The position numbers and the translations under genes were made by a program. Positions 7,865 through 15,507 of a stretch of DNA of 54,988 nt are shown here, in pieces. Position 1 is the stretch's first letter, and every line of letters starts with the position of its first letter. The notes beneath the pieces are model-generated. The model saw only the letters and a program-made list of their open reading frames with translations. It did no database searches and was not told the origin of the DNA. Location: contig CACNPW010000002.1 of NCBI GenBank assembly GCA_902622475.1, forward strand, positions 8,001 through 62,988. Reading direction: 5' to 3'. This stretch comes from an uncultured Alphaproteobacteria bacterium. Lineage in GTDB: Bacteria; Pseudomonadota; Alphaproteobacteria; HIMB59; GCA-002718135.

Positions 7865-9087
7865 TTTACTTTACTTAAATATCGTACTAATTTCTTTTGT
7901 ATTGTTTCAGACATTAAATCATCATTAATACTACTTAATTCTTCGTTAATAAATGATGATATCAATATTTTAGTTGCTGCAATTTTACTCATACCTCTAG
8001 ATCTAAGATAAAAAACGGCATTCTCATCTATAGGTCCAATAGTTGAACCATGACTACATTTTACATCGTCAGCGTATATTTTTAATTCAGGTTTAGAAAA
8101 ATAAGATGCATTATCAGATAAAAGTATCCCTTTGCTGAGTTGGTACCCCTCTGTTTTTTGAGCAACTTGATTGACATAAGTGTTGCTGAAGTATGTTGCT
8201 TTAGCGCGATCATTCAAAATGCCTTTATAAACTTGATTGCTTTTACAATCCTCAGCTAAATGCTTAACAAATGTTTTATTATTTGATGTATTATTATCTT
8301 TTAGAAAAAATATGCCTTGTAAATCAGCTTCTGAGTTAATTTCTATCAGTTCAGAATAATGAAAATTTCTTACATAGCCTTCTGAAAAATTATATACTTT
8401 TTGAGTGTAGGTTGAATCTTTTTTACATGAGGAATGACTCGTTATTATTAAATTATGGTTTGAAGAATTGTCTTGTATTAGAAAATGATTTAATTTGGAA
8501 TTATTTTCTAAGTTAATTACATTTAATATATTAGATGTAGAATTATTTTTATTTTCATATTCTTCAATAAGACTAAGAGACGATCCCTCTTCACAAATAT
8601 AATTATTTTTTTGGAAAATTGTTAAATTATCATCTGTTACAATATTTGATATTTTGATTTTAATATTATTATTTTTTTTAATAACAATCTTAAAACCACT
8701 ATTTAAAAATAATGAATTAAGATTTACAAAATGATCATTTTTTTCAATTGTATTATTTTTAGAAAAATCATTGTAATCTTCATCTAAAATTTTAGTAATT
8801 TCAATTTTATCATCTTTGAAACTCGAGCACTGACCATTTACAGAAACTATTGAATAACTATTATCCTGATTATTGTTTATTACTGATGTTTCTTCAGGTA
8901 CGAGATACTTGTATTTAAATTCAATAAATTTTTTTAGATTTATATTTTTTAAACTTTCATTATTTTTTCTATCAAATCTATCTGTTTCAAAAATATTTAT
9001 TAATTTTTCTCTATGACTTTGGATATCTTTATTACCTGAAAAAAAGATATTTTTTTTATTTTTTTGATAATTATCTTGAATATTCAT
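7861..9087 (-). CDS. sufD: Fe-S assembly scaffold subunit SufD
   Basis: A 408-residue protein. Its C-terminal half carries the SufB/SufD beta-helix signature: ADDVKCSHGSTIGPIDENAVFYLRSRGMSK, where the Cys and His are the family's cluster-interface residues, followed by a helical tail. The N-terminal ~200 residues are Asn/Lys/Ser-rich and weakly conserved, as in other SufD proteins. SufD partners SufB and the ATPase SufC in the cytoplasmic SufBC2D scaffold. The gene shares one base with the sufC stop and overlaps sufS by 4 bases. Confidence 0.93.
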   Translation of the reverse strand: MNIQDNYQKNKKNIFFSGNKDIQSHREKLINIFETDRFDRKNNESLKNINLKKFIEFKYKYLVPEETSVINNNQDNSYSIVSVNGQCSSFKDDKIEITKILDEDYNDFSKNNTIEKNDHFVNLNSLFLNSGFKIVIKKNNNIKIKISNIVTDDNLTIFQKNNYICEEGSSLSLIEEYENKNNSTSNILNVINLENNSKLNHFLIQDNSSNHNLIITSHSSCKKDSTYTQKVYNFSEGYVRNFHYSELIEINSEADLQGIFFLKDNNTSNNKTFVKHLAEDCKSNQVYKGILNDRAKATYFSNTYVNQVAQKTEGYQLSKGILLSDNASYFSKPELKIYADDVKCSHGSTIGPIDENAVFYLRSRGMSKIAATKILISSFINEELSSINDDLMSETIQKKLVRYLSKVK

Positions 9088-9827
9088 TACTGAAATTTTT
9101 GAAATCCATCTTTTTCTATTTCAGCTGCAATTTCTGATCCTCCTGATTTAACAATAGAACCATTTACCATAACATGTACATGATCTGGTTTAATATAATC
9201 CAACAGTTTTTGATAATGAGTAATAATTAAAAACGAATTATTTTTTGTTTTAAGTCTGTTAACCCCTTCAGTAACAATTTTAAGAGCATCAATATCAAGT
9301 CCTGAATCAGTTTCATCTAGAATAGCTAAATCTGGATTAAGAATGCTCATTTGTAAAATTTCATAACGTTTTTTTTCTCCACCAGAAAATCCTGTATTAA
9401 CTGATCGTTTAAGCATATCAATATTTATATCTAAATCACTAGCTTTAGATTTTAAAAGCTTAGCAAATGATAAATTATCAATTTCTTCTTCGTTCATACG
9501 TTTTCTTTTTGAATTAATTGCAGAATGTAAAAATGGTGTGATATTTACCCCAGGTATTTCAACTGGATATTGAAAAGCCAAAAACATTCCCTCTTGTGCT
9601 CTTTCTTCAATATTTAAATCAAATAAATCGTTATCTTTAAAATTAATTTTGCCATTTAAGATTTCGTAATCCTCTTTACCTGCTAGAACGTTTGCTAATG
9701 TGCTTTTCCCACATCCATTTGGGCCCATTATTGCATGCACCTCACCTTTATTAATATTCAAGTTGAGTCCATTAAGGATATTTTTATTTTCAATCTTTAC
9801 AGATAGATCTTTGATTTCTAAAAACAT
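9087..9827 (-). CDS. sufC: Fe-S assembly ATPase SufC
   Basis: A 246-residue ABC-type ATPase without membrane partner. Walker A is GPNGCGKST at residues 35-43, the signature is FSGGEKKR at 147-154, and Walker B is LAILDETDSGLD at 167-178, a form specific to SufC, where a Thr-Asp replaces the usual Pro-Thr. It powers conformational change of the SufBCD scaffold during cluster assembly. It lies between sufB (1 base away) and sufD (1-base overlap). Confidence 0.97.
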   Translation of the reverse strand: MFLEIKDLSVKIENKNILNGLNLNINKGEVHAIMGPNGCGKSTLANVLAGKEDYEILNGKINFKDNDLFDLNIEERAQEGMFLAFQYPVEIPGVNITPFLHSAINSKRKRMNEEEIDNLSFAKLLKSKASDLDINIDMLKRSVNTGFSGGEKKRYEILQMSILNPDLAILDETDSGLDIDALKIVTEGVNRLKTKNNSFLIITHYQKLLDYIKPDHVHVMVNGSIVKSGGSEIAAEIEKDGFQKFQ

Positions 9828-9828
9828 A

Positions 9829-11280
9829 TTACCCTACACTTCCCTCTAGAGAAATAGATACAAGTTTTTGTGCTTCAACTGCAAATTCCATTGGAAGTTC
9901 TTGTAAAACTTGCTTGCAGAAACCATTAACTATTAATGAAACTGCTTCTTCGTGGCTTAAACCTCTTTGTCTGCAGTAATATAGTTGGTCTTCATTTATT
10001 TTAGAAGTCGAAGCTTCATGCTCAATAACTGCTGTATTATTTTTTGAATCAATGTAAGGAACTGTGTGCGCTCCACATTTGTTTCCTACTAACAAAGAAT
10101 CACATTGAGTATAATTTCTTGCCTTATCTGCTTTTCTTAAAAAAGAAACTTCACCTCTGTAAGTATTTTGAGATTTACCAAGAGAAATACCTTTTGATAT
10201 AATTTTACTTTTGGTATTTTTACCAATATGAGTCATCTTTGTTCCTGTATCAGCTTGTTGAAAATTATTTGTTATTGCTACTGAGTAAAATTCACCAATT
10301 GAATTATCTCCTTTTAAAATACAACTAGGATATTTCCATGTAATAGCAGAGCCAGTTTCTACTTGAGTCCATGATATCTTACTGTTTTTACCTGCACAAA
10401 GACCTCTTTTAGTAACAAAATTATAAATTCCACCTTTACCATCTTCATCTCCTGGATACCAATTTTGAACAGTTGAGTATTTTATTTCTGCATCCTCTAA
10501 AGCAATTAATTCTACATTAGCAGCGTGTAATTGATTGTCATCTCTTTTTGGAGCAGTACAACCTTCTAGGTAGCTAACATAACTACCTTTATCTGCAATA
10601 ATTAGAGTTCTCTCAAATTGGCCAGTGTTTTCTGCATTAATTCTAAAATAAGTTGATAGCTCCATTGGACATTTTACACCTTCTGGAATGTACACAAATG
10701 ATCCATCAGTAAACACAGCTGAATTTAATGCAGAAAATGAATGGTCTCCAGCTGGTATAACTGATCCTAAATATTTTTTTATTAAGTCAGGATGTTTTTG
10801 AATAGCTTCTCCTATAGAGCAAAAAATTATTCCAAGCTTTTCTAATTCACCTTTATAAGTTGTTGCAACTGATACACTGTCAAACACGACATCAACAGCA
10901 ACTCCCGCTAATACTTTTTGCTCCTCTAGAGGAATACCAAGTTTATTGTATGTCTCTATAAGCTTTGGATCTACTTCACTTAAATCTTTAGGTTTTTTCT
11001 CAAAACCTTTTGGAGCGGAATAATAGTAAATATCTTGATAATCTATTTCAGGGAAATTAAGGTTTGCCCATTTTGGCTCTTTCATTCTTTTCCATTTTGA
11101 AAATGCTTTTAGTCTCCACTCAAGCATCCAATCTGGTTCGTTCTTTTTAAATGAAATAAATTTAATAGTATCTTCGTTTAGACCTTTTTTAGGCTTCTCG
11201 TTATCTATATCTGTTACAAAACCATATTTGTATTTATTTTTACTGTACGTATCTAGAGTATTTAGAGTTTCAGAGTTCAC
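9829..11280 (-). CDS. sufB: Fe-S assembly scaffold subunit SufB
   Basis: A 483-residue protein, full length for SufB. Strong landmarks are KYGFVTDID near the start, PEWM-type [39 protein letters not shown], the beta-helix core [22 protein letters not shown], and the C-terminal [40 protein letters not shown]. SufB is the site of nascent Fe-S cluster assembly in SufBC2D. It is the first gene of the operon here; many alphaproteobacterial suf operons start with an IscR/Rrf2 regulator, which is absent. The 79-base gap to mnmA holds an inverted repeat that may be an operator. Confidence 0.97.
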   Translation of the reverse strand: MNSETLNTLDTYSKNKYKYGFVTDIDNEKPKKGLNEDTIKFISFKKNEPDWMLEWRLKAFSKWKRMKEPKWANLNFPEIDYQDIYYYSAPKGFEKKPKDLSEVDPKLIETYNKLGIPLEEQKVLAGVAVDVVFDSVSVATTYKGELEKLGIIFCSIGEAIQKHPDLIKKYLGSVIPAGDHSFSALNSAVFTDGSFVYIPEGVKCPMELSTYFRINAENTGQFERTLIIADKGSYVSYLEGCTAPKRDDNQLHAANVELIALEDAEIKYSTVQNWYPGDEDGKGGIYNFVTKRGLCAGKNSKISWTQVETGSAITWKYPSCILKGDNSIGEFYSVAITNNFQQADTGTKMTHIGKNTKSKIISKGISLGKSQNTYRGEVSFLRKADKARNYTQCDSLLVGNKCGAHTVPYIDSKNNTAVIEHEASTSKINEDQLYYCRQRGLSHEEAVSLIVNGFCKQVLQELPMEFAVEAQKLVSISLEGSVG

Positions 11281-11315
11281 AGTACTTCATCTAATTCATT
11301 AATTTAAAAAATCTA

Positions 11316-11336
11316 GTTAATTCAACAAAAATTAAC
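11316..11336. promoter_or_regulatory. Inverted repeat upstream of sufB, possible operator
   Basis: A 7-base perfect inverted repeat, gttaatt and aattaac separated by 7 bases, lies 36 bases before the sufB start codon, where a promoter or operator would be expected. In DNA this AT-rich such repeats also occur by chance, so a regulatory role is only a suggestion. Confidence 0.3.
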
Positions 11337-11359
11337 CAAATTTAGAACTGATTTTAAAT

Positions 11360-12454
11360 TTAGGCGGTAATCCAACCACCTCCAAGTAATTGGTCATTTT
11401 TGTAAAAAACACAAGCTTGTCCAGGAGAAGTCTTATCTACATCTGATTCAAATGTAAAAGTCCCGCGATCACTATTTATATCGAGAATTCCAGGTAAATC
11501 CTCTTGAGTTGATCTAATTTTTGCAGAACAATCAAGCCCTTTGGGCAGAATATCTCCTCCCAACCAATTAATATTCTTAAAATTTATAACATTTTTCTTT
11601 AATTTTTCTTTAGTACCAAGAGTAATAGAGTTTTGATCTTTATTTATTTCTATAACGTATAAAGCTTGTTTTGAACCACTAATACCAATGCCTTTTCTTT
11701 GACCGATAGTGTAATTGCTAATACCATCATGTGTTCCAAGAATTTTATTATCTTCGTCGTAGATTATACCTTTTTTATTCACATTTGGATTTAGATTTTT
11801 AACAAGATCTCTATAAGAGTCAGATGTTACAAAACAAATATCTTGACTATCAGGTTTATCACTTACAATTAATTTATATTTTTCAGCTAAATTTCTAATT
11901 TCTTTTTTTCTATAATCACCTAATGGAAATCTAACGTAATTTAATTGTTCTTGTTGTGTGGCAAATAGAAAAAAACTTTGATCTTTTGAAAAATCTTTAG
12001 CTTTGTGCAAACTAGCATTATTTAAAGATCCTTTTCTTATTGCATAATGTCCTGTAGCTAGTGCATCAGCTCCAATTTTTTTTGCTTCATTAAGTAAATC
12101 AGAGAATTTAACTGTTTCATTACATTTAACGCAAGGTAAAGGCGTTTCGCCATTTGCATATGAATCAACAAAGTTATTAATTACCCCTTTAAAAAATTTA
12201 TCTTGATAATCTAAAACTATATGTTTGAAATCATTATTTAGAGCTACATTTTTGGCATCTTCAATATCAATGCCAGCACAGCATGATTTACTTCTGGATA
12301 CACTAGAATTATTGTATAATTTTAGTGTAATGCCAGTTACATCATAACCTTGTTTTTTGAGCATTACAGCAGCAACTGAGCTATCTACACCACCAGACAT
12401 TGCAACAACTACTTTTGTATCTTTTTCTGACTTATCAAAACCAAGAGAATTCAT
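11360..12454 (-). CDS. mnmA: tRNA-specific 2-thiouridylase MnmA
   Basis: A 364-residue enzyme that makes the 2-thio group of wobble uridine 34 in tRNA Lys, Glu and Gln. The PP-loop ATP motif is MSGGVDSS at residues 19-26. The catalytic cysteine C108 lies in PCVKCN and the partner C207 in PDSQDICFV, matching the redox pair of the E. coli enzyme. The C-terminal half has the NYTIGQRKGIG and SPGQACVFY blocks. The sulfur comes ultimately from a cysteine desulfurase, so its place just upstream of the suf operon on the same strand (79-base gap) is functionally fitting. It starts 56 bases from the divergent hydrolase gene. Confidence 0.97.
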   Translation of the reverse strand: MNSLGFDKSEKDTKVVVAMSGGVDSSVAAVMLKKQGYDVTGITLKLYNNSSVSRSKSCCAGIDIEDAKNVALNNDFKHIVLDYQDKFFKGVINNFVDSYANGETPLPCVKCNETVKFSDLLNEAKKIGADALATGHYAIRKGSLNNASLHKAKDFSKDQSFFLFATQQEQLNYVRFPLGDYRKKEIRNLAEKYKLIVSDKPDSQDICFVTSDSYRDLVKNLNPNVNKKGIIYDEDNKILGTHDGISNYTIGQRKGIGISGSKQALYVIEINKDQNSITLGTKEKLKKNVINFKNINWLGGDILPKGLDCSAKIRSTQEDLPGILDINSDRGTFTFESDVDKTSPGQACVFYKNDQLLGGGWITA

Positions 12455-12510
12455 ATATTTAAAACATCTATATTTACAAATTCATATAACTTCAATATTA
12501 GCTTTATCAA

Positions 12511-13155
12511 ATGGTAGACTTATTAATCCCCGGTCCAGAAGGAAAAATAGAAGCTAAATATTCTCATAATAAAAGAGATGATTCACCTATAGTAATTTTG
12601 TTACATCCCGATCCTTCGAAAGGAGGAACAATGAATACCAAAATAATTTTTAAGATGTACAAAATTTTTATTAAAGCTGGTTTCTCTACAATTAGGTTCA
12701 ATTTTAGAGGGGTAGGTAAAAGCGAAGGAATTTTTGATGACGGAGAAGGTGAATTAAGTGATGCTGCATGTGTGTTAGATTGGTTACAACAATATAACAC
12801 TAATTCAAAAATTTGTTGGGTAGCAGGTTTTTCATTTGGTGCATGGATAGCGATGCAACTTTTAATGAGAAGACCGGAGATAAATGGCTTTGTAAGTATT
12901 TCACCTCCAGCAAATTTAAGGGATTTTAGTTTTTTAGCACCATGTCCATCATCAGGTTTAATTGTTCATGGCGACAAAGATAACATTGCTTCTTTCGACT
13001 CAACTAAAATATTAGTCGAAAAACTGCAACAACAAAAGAAAGTCGATATAAAATTTAAATCTATTAAAGGTGCTGATCATTTTTACGAAAGTTACTCAAG
13101 TGAATTTGAAAAATCAATAAATGAATATATTGACCAAACAATTGATAGAAAATAA
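12511..13155 (+). CDS. Alpha/beta hydrolase
   Basis: A 214-residue hydrolase of the small dienelactone hydrolase-like group (COG2945 type). The nucleophile is S108 in GFSFGA, the acid probably D155 or D157 in VHGDKDN, and the histidine H190 in ADHFY. The oxyanion region is HPDPSKGGTMN with RFNFRGVGKSEG following. No signal peptide is seen, so it is cytoplasmic. The substrate is not predictable. It is followed 6 bases later by tyrS, suggesting one transcript. Confidence 0.88.
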   Translation: MVDLLIPGPEGKIEAKYSHNKRDDSPIVILLHPDPSKGGTMNTKIIFKMYKIFIKAGFSTIRFNFRGVGKSEGIFDDGEGELSDAACVLDWLQQYNTNSKICWVAGFSFGAWIAMQLLMRRPEINGFVSISPPANLRDFSFLAPCPSSGLIVHGDKDNIASFDSTKILVEKLQQQKKVDIKFKSIKGADHFYESYSSEFEKSINEYIDQTIDRK

Positions 13156-13161
13156 TTTAGA

Positions 13162-14400
13162 ATGAAATTTAAATCTGAATTTCTTAATGAAATTAAAGAA
13201 AGAGGATTTGTATATCAAGAAACTGATATCGTAAATTTAGATAAAATAATTTCTAAAAATAAAATATCTGGATACATAGGGTTTGATATAACCAGTGATA
13301 GTCTGCATGTTGGAAGCTTAATTCAATTAATGCTTCTTCACTGGCTTGATTTTTATGAGCATAAATCAATTTGCTTAATTGGTGGAGGTACAACATTAAT
13401 TGGTGATCCTTCAGGTAAAGACGAAACAAGAAAAATATTAAGTAAAGAAGAAATCAATAAAAATATAAATAGTATTAAACAAATATTTAGTAGATTTGTA
13501 AATTTTAATAAAGATGCATTAATAATAAATAATTATGATTGGCTTTCTAAATTAAATTATATAGATTTTCTAAGAGAGTTTGGATCAAAAATTACATTAA
13601 ACAGAATGTTAACTTTTGATTCTGTAAGAAGTAGATTGGATCGTGAACAACCATTAACAATATTAGAATTTAATTATATGCTTTTACAAGCATATGATTT
13701 TGTTTATCTAAATAAAAACTATAATTGTATTTTACAAATGGGAGGATCAGATCAGTGGGGTAATATTTTAAGTGGAGTTGATTTAATTCGTAAAATTAAT
13801 AATAAAGATGCATATGGCATTACCTCTCCATTGATAACAAATAGTGATGGATCAAAGATGGGCAAAACAGCAAGTGGTGCAATATGGTTAAATAAAAATA
13901 AAATATCTAGTTTGGATTTTTTTCAATTTTGGAGAAACATTAATGATAATGATGTGTCTAAATTCTTATATTTATTTACTAAACTGCCAATCAATGAAAT
14001 TGTTAAACTATCGGCTTTAAAAAATCAGGAAATAAATGAAGCAAAGAAAATATTAGCTTATGAGGTTACTAAAATTGTTAGAGGTAAAGATGATGCTGAT
14101 GAGGCTTTAGAAATTGCAGACAATACTTTCAATTCGAAAATTATTGATGAAAGGTTACCAAATATTTCTCAAAAAGAATTAGATATAAAAAATGAAAATT
14201 TTACAATTTTAGATGCTATAGAAAAGCTAAATTTAGTTAAAAGTAGAAGTGAGATAAAAAGATTAATTAAATCTGATGGTGTTAAAGTAAATGATCAATT
14301 ATATAAAAATAGTAATTTATCTTTAAAAGAATATTTAGGTTCTAAAGAAATCAAAATATCAGTCGGTAAGAAAAAAATTGGGATCTTAAAAATTCTTTAG
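13162..14400 (+). CDS. tyrS: Tyrosyl-tRNA synthetase
   Basis: A 412-residue class I synthetase charging tRNA-Tyr. The HIGH-type motif is LHVGS at residues 48-52 and the KMSKS-type loop is GSKMGKT near residue 231. The tyrosine pocket is seen in GYIGFDIT and the QMGGSDQWGN block. The C-terminal ~70 residues form an S4 RNA-binding domain (IEKLNLVKSRSEIKRLIKSDGVKVND). It ends 5 bases from the end of the oppositely oriented prfB; the junction carries an 11-base AT-rich inverted repeat. Confidence 0.97.
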   Translation: MKFKSEFLNEIKERGFVYQETDIVNLDKIISKNKISGYIGFDITSDSLHVGSLIQLMLLHWLDFYEHKSICLIGGGTTLIGDPSGKDETRKILSKEEINKNINSIKQIFSRFVNFNKDALIINNYDWLSKLNYIDFLREFGSKITLNRMLTFDSVRSRLDREQPLTILEFNYMLLQAYDFVYLNKNYNCILQMGGSDQWGNILSGVDLIRKINNKDAYGITSPLITNSDGSKMGKTASGAIWLNKNKISSLDFFQFWRNINDNDVSKFLYLFTKLPINEIVKLSALKNQEINEAKKILAYEVTKIVRGKDDADEALEIADNTFNSKIIDERLPNISQKELDIKNENFTILDAIEKLNLVKSRSEIKRLIKSDGVKVNDQLYKNSNLSLKEYLGSKEIKISVGKKKIGILKIL

Positions 14401-14425
14401 TTAAATTATAAAGTTAAAGAATTTT
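14389..14425. terminator. AT-rich hairpin between tyrS and prfB, possible bidirectional terminator
   Basis: The arms aaaattcttta (14389-14399) and taaagaatttt (14415-14425) are perfect 11-base inverted complements around a 15-base loop that contains both stop codons. A runs on one side and T runs on the other give each strand a U-rich tail. It lacks a GC core, so the stem would be weak; a terminator role is plausible, not shown. Confidence 0.35.
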
Positions 14426-15501
14426 CTAAAAAATTATCAATCTTGCCGTCCAAAATCTCATTTACATTAGATGTTTCATAGCCACTTCTTAAATCCTTTA
14501 TTAGCTTATAAGGATGTAAAACATATGACCTTATTTGATTACCCCAACCAATATCTTTTTTTTGTTTATTTTTTATATTCTCATTATCTTTTCTTTTTTG
14601 AAGCTCCGTTTCATAAATTCTTGATTTAATCATTTTCATCGCATTAGATCTATTTTTATGTTGAGATCGGTCACTTTGACATTGAACAACAATGTTTGTG
14701 GGAAGATGTGTAATGCGGACGGCACTATCTGTTTTATTCACATGTTGACCACCAGCACCAGATGCTCTGTATGTATCAATTCTTAGGTCGCTGTCTTTTA
14801 TATCAATTTCAATTTTTTCATCAACTTCAGGATAGACCCACACACTAGCAAAACTAGTATGTCGCCTTTTATTACTATCAAAAGGAGAAATTCTTACAAG
14901 TCTATGAATTCCACTTTCAGCTTTTAACCAACCATATGAGTAATTCATAACAACTTTTAATGTACAAGATTTTATTCCAGCTTCCTCACCACGCATTTCT
15001 TGTAATAATATTGCTTCACAATTTTCTCTAGTATCACACCATCTCAAATACATTCTTTGTAATATTTCAGCCCAATCTTGACTTTCTGTACCGCCAGCCC
15101 CTGCATGAATTTCAATAAAAGCATTAAGATGATCAGCTTCTCCATTCAATAAACTAACATAACGAATTTTATCAGATAATTTTAAAGTAAACTTAACTTC
15201 TTTATCAAGCTCATATAATAATGATATATCACTATTTTCTTGAAGGTAATTGTATATTTCTTGATTATCATTTATTAACTGCTCTAACTTATTGAAATCA
15301 CTAATTGTACTTTCAATATTTTTAATTTCTTGAAAAATATTTTTAGCATCATCTTTTTTCCAAATATTAGGATCTGAACTCTTTAATTTTAAATTTTCTA
15401 ATTTTTTTTTAAGAGAGCTGTAGTCAAACTCCCCTCCTTATAAGATCATAATTTGATCTTATTTTTTTTAAATTTAATTCAATAATTTCAAGATCTGCCA
15501 T
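14406..15501 (-). CDS. prfB: Peptide chain release factor 2, with programmed +1 frameshift
   Basis: RF2 releases peptides at UGA and UAA. The gene is read in two frames: ATG at 15501 gives 25 codons (MADLEIIEL to IRRGV), then an in-frame TGA at 15424-15426. A +1 shift continues at GAC (15425), giving 364 residues in all. Downstream the tripeptide SPF (205-207) and GGQ (250-252) fall at the same numbers as in E. coli RF2. The stop is preceded by a Shine-Dalgarno-like AGGAGG three bases before the slip codon, as in the classical autoregulated site, so the apparent break is regulation, not a pseudogene. The slip codon is GTT rather than the usual CTT. It starts 6 bases after mrcA ends. Confidence 0.95.
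15423..15438 (-). promoter_or_regulatory. RF2 programmed frameshift site
   Basis: Read on the minus strand: AGGAGGGGAGTTTGAC. The AGGAGG stimulator is separated by three bases from the P-site codon GTT, followed by the in-frame stop TGA and then C, the poor-termination context. When RF2 is scarce, ribosomes pause at the stop and slip +1 to read GAC. The canonical site uses CTT; here the slip would re-pair tRNA-Val from GUU to UUU, which costs the first codon position. Confidence 0.9.
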
Positions 15502-15507
15502 AATTAT

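Noticed and set aside
14406-15149. A truncated 247-residue release factor with a TTG start
   Set aside because: The upstream frame continues to a textbook RF2 frameshift signal and a 25-codon first frame, giving a 364-residue protein with standard residue numbering.
15424-15426. In-frame TGA in prfB read as a pseudogene mutation
   Set aside because: It has the stimulator, stop and following C of programmed RF2 frameshifting, and everything downstream is intact.
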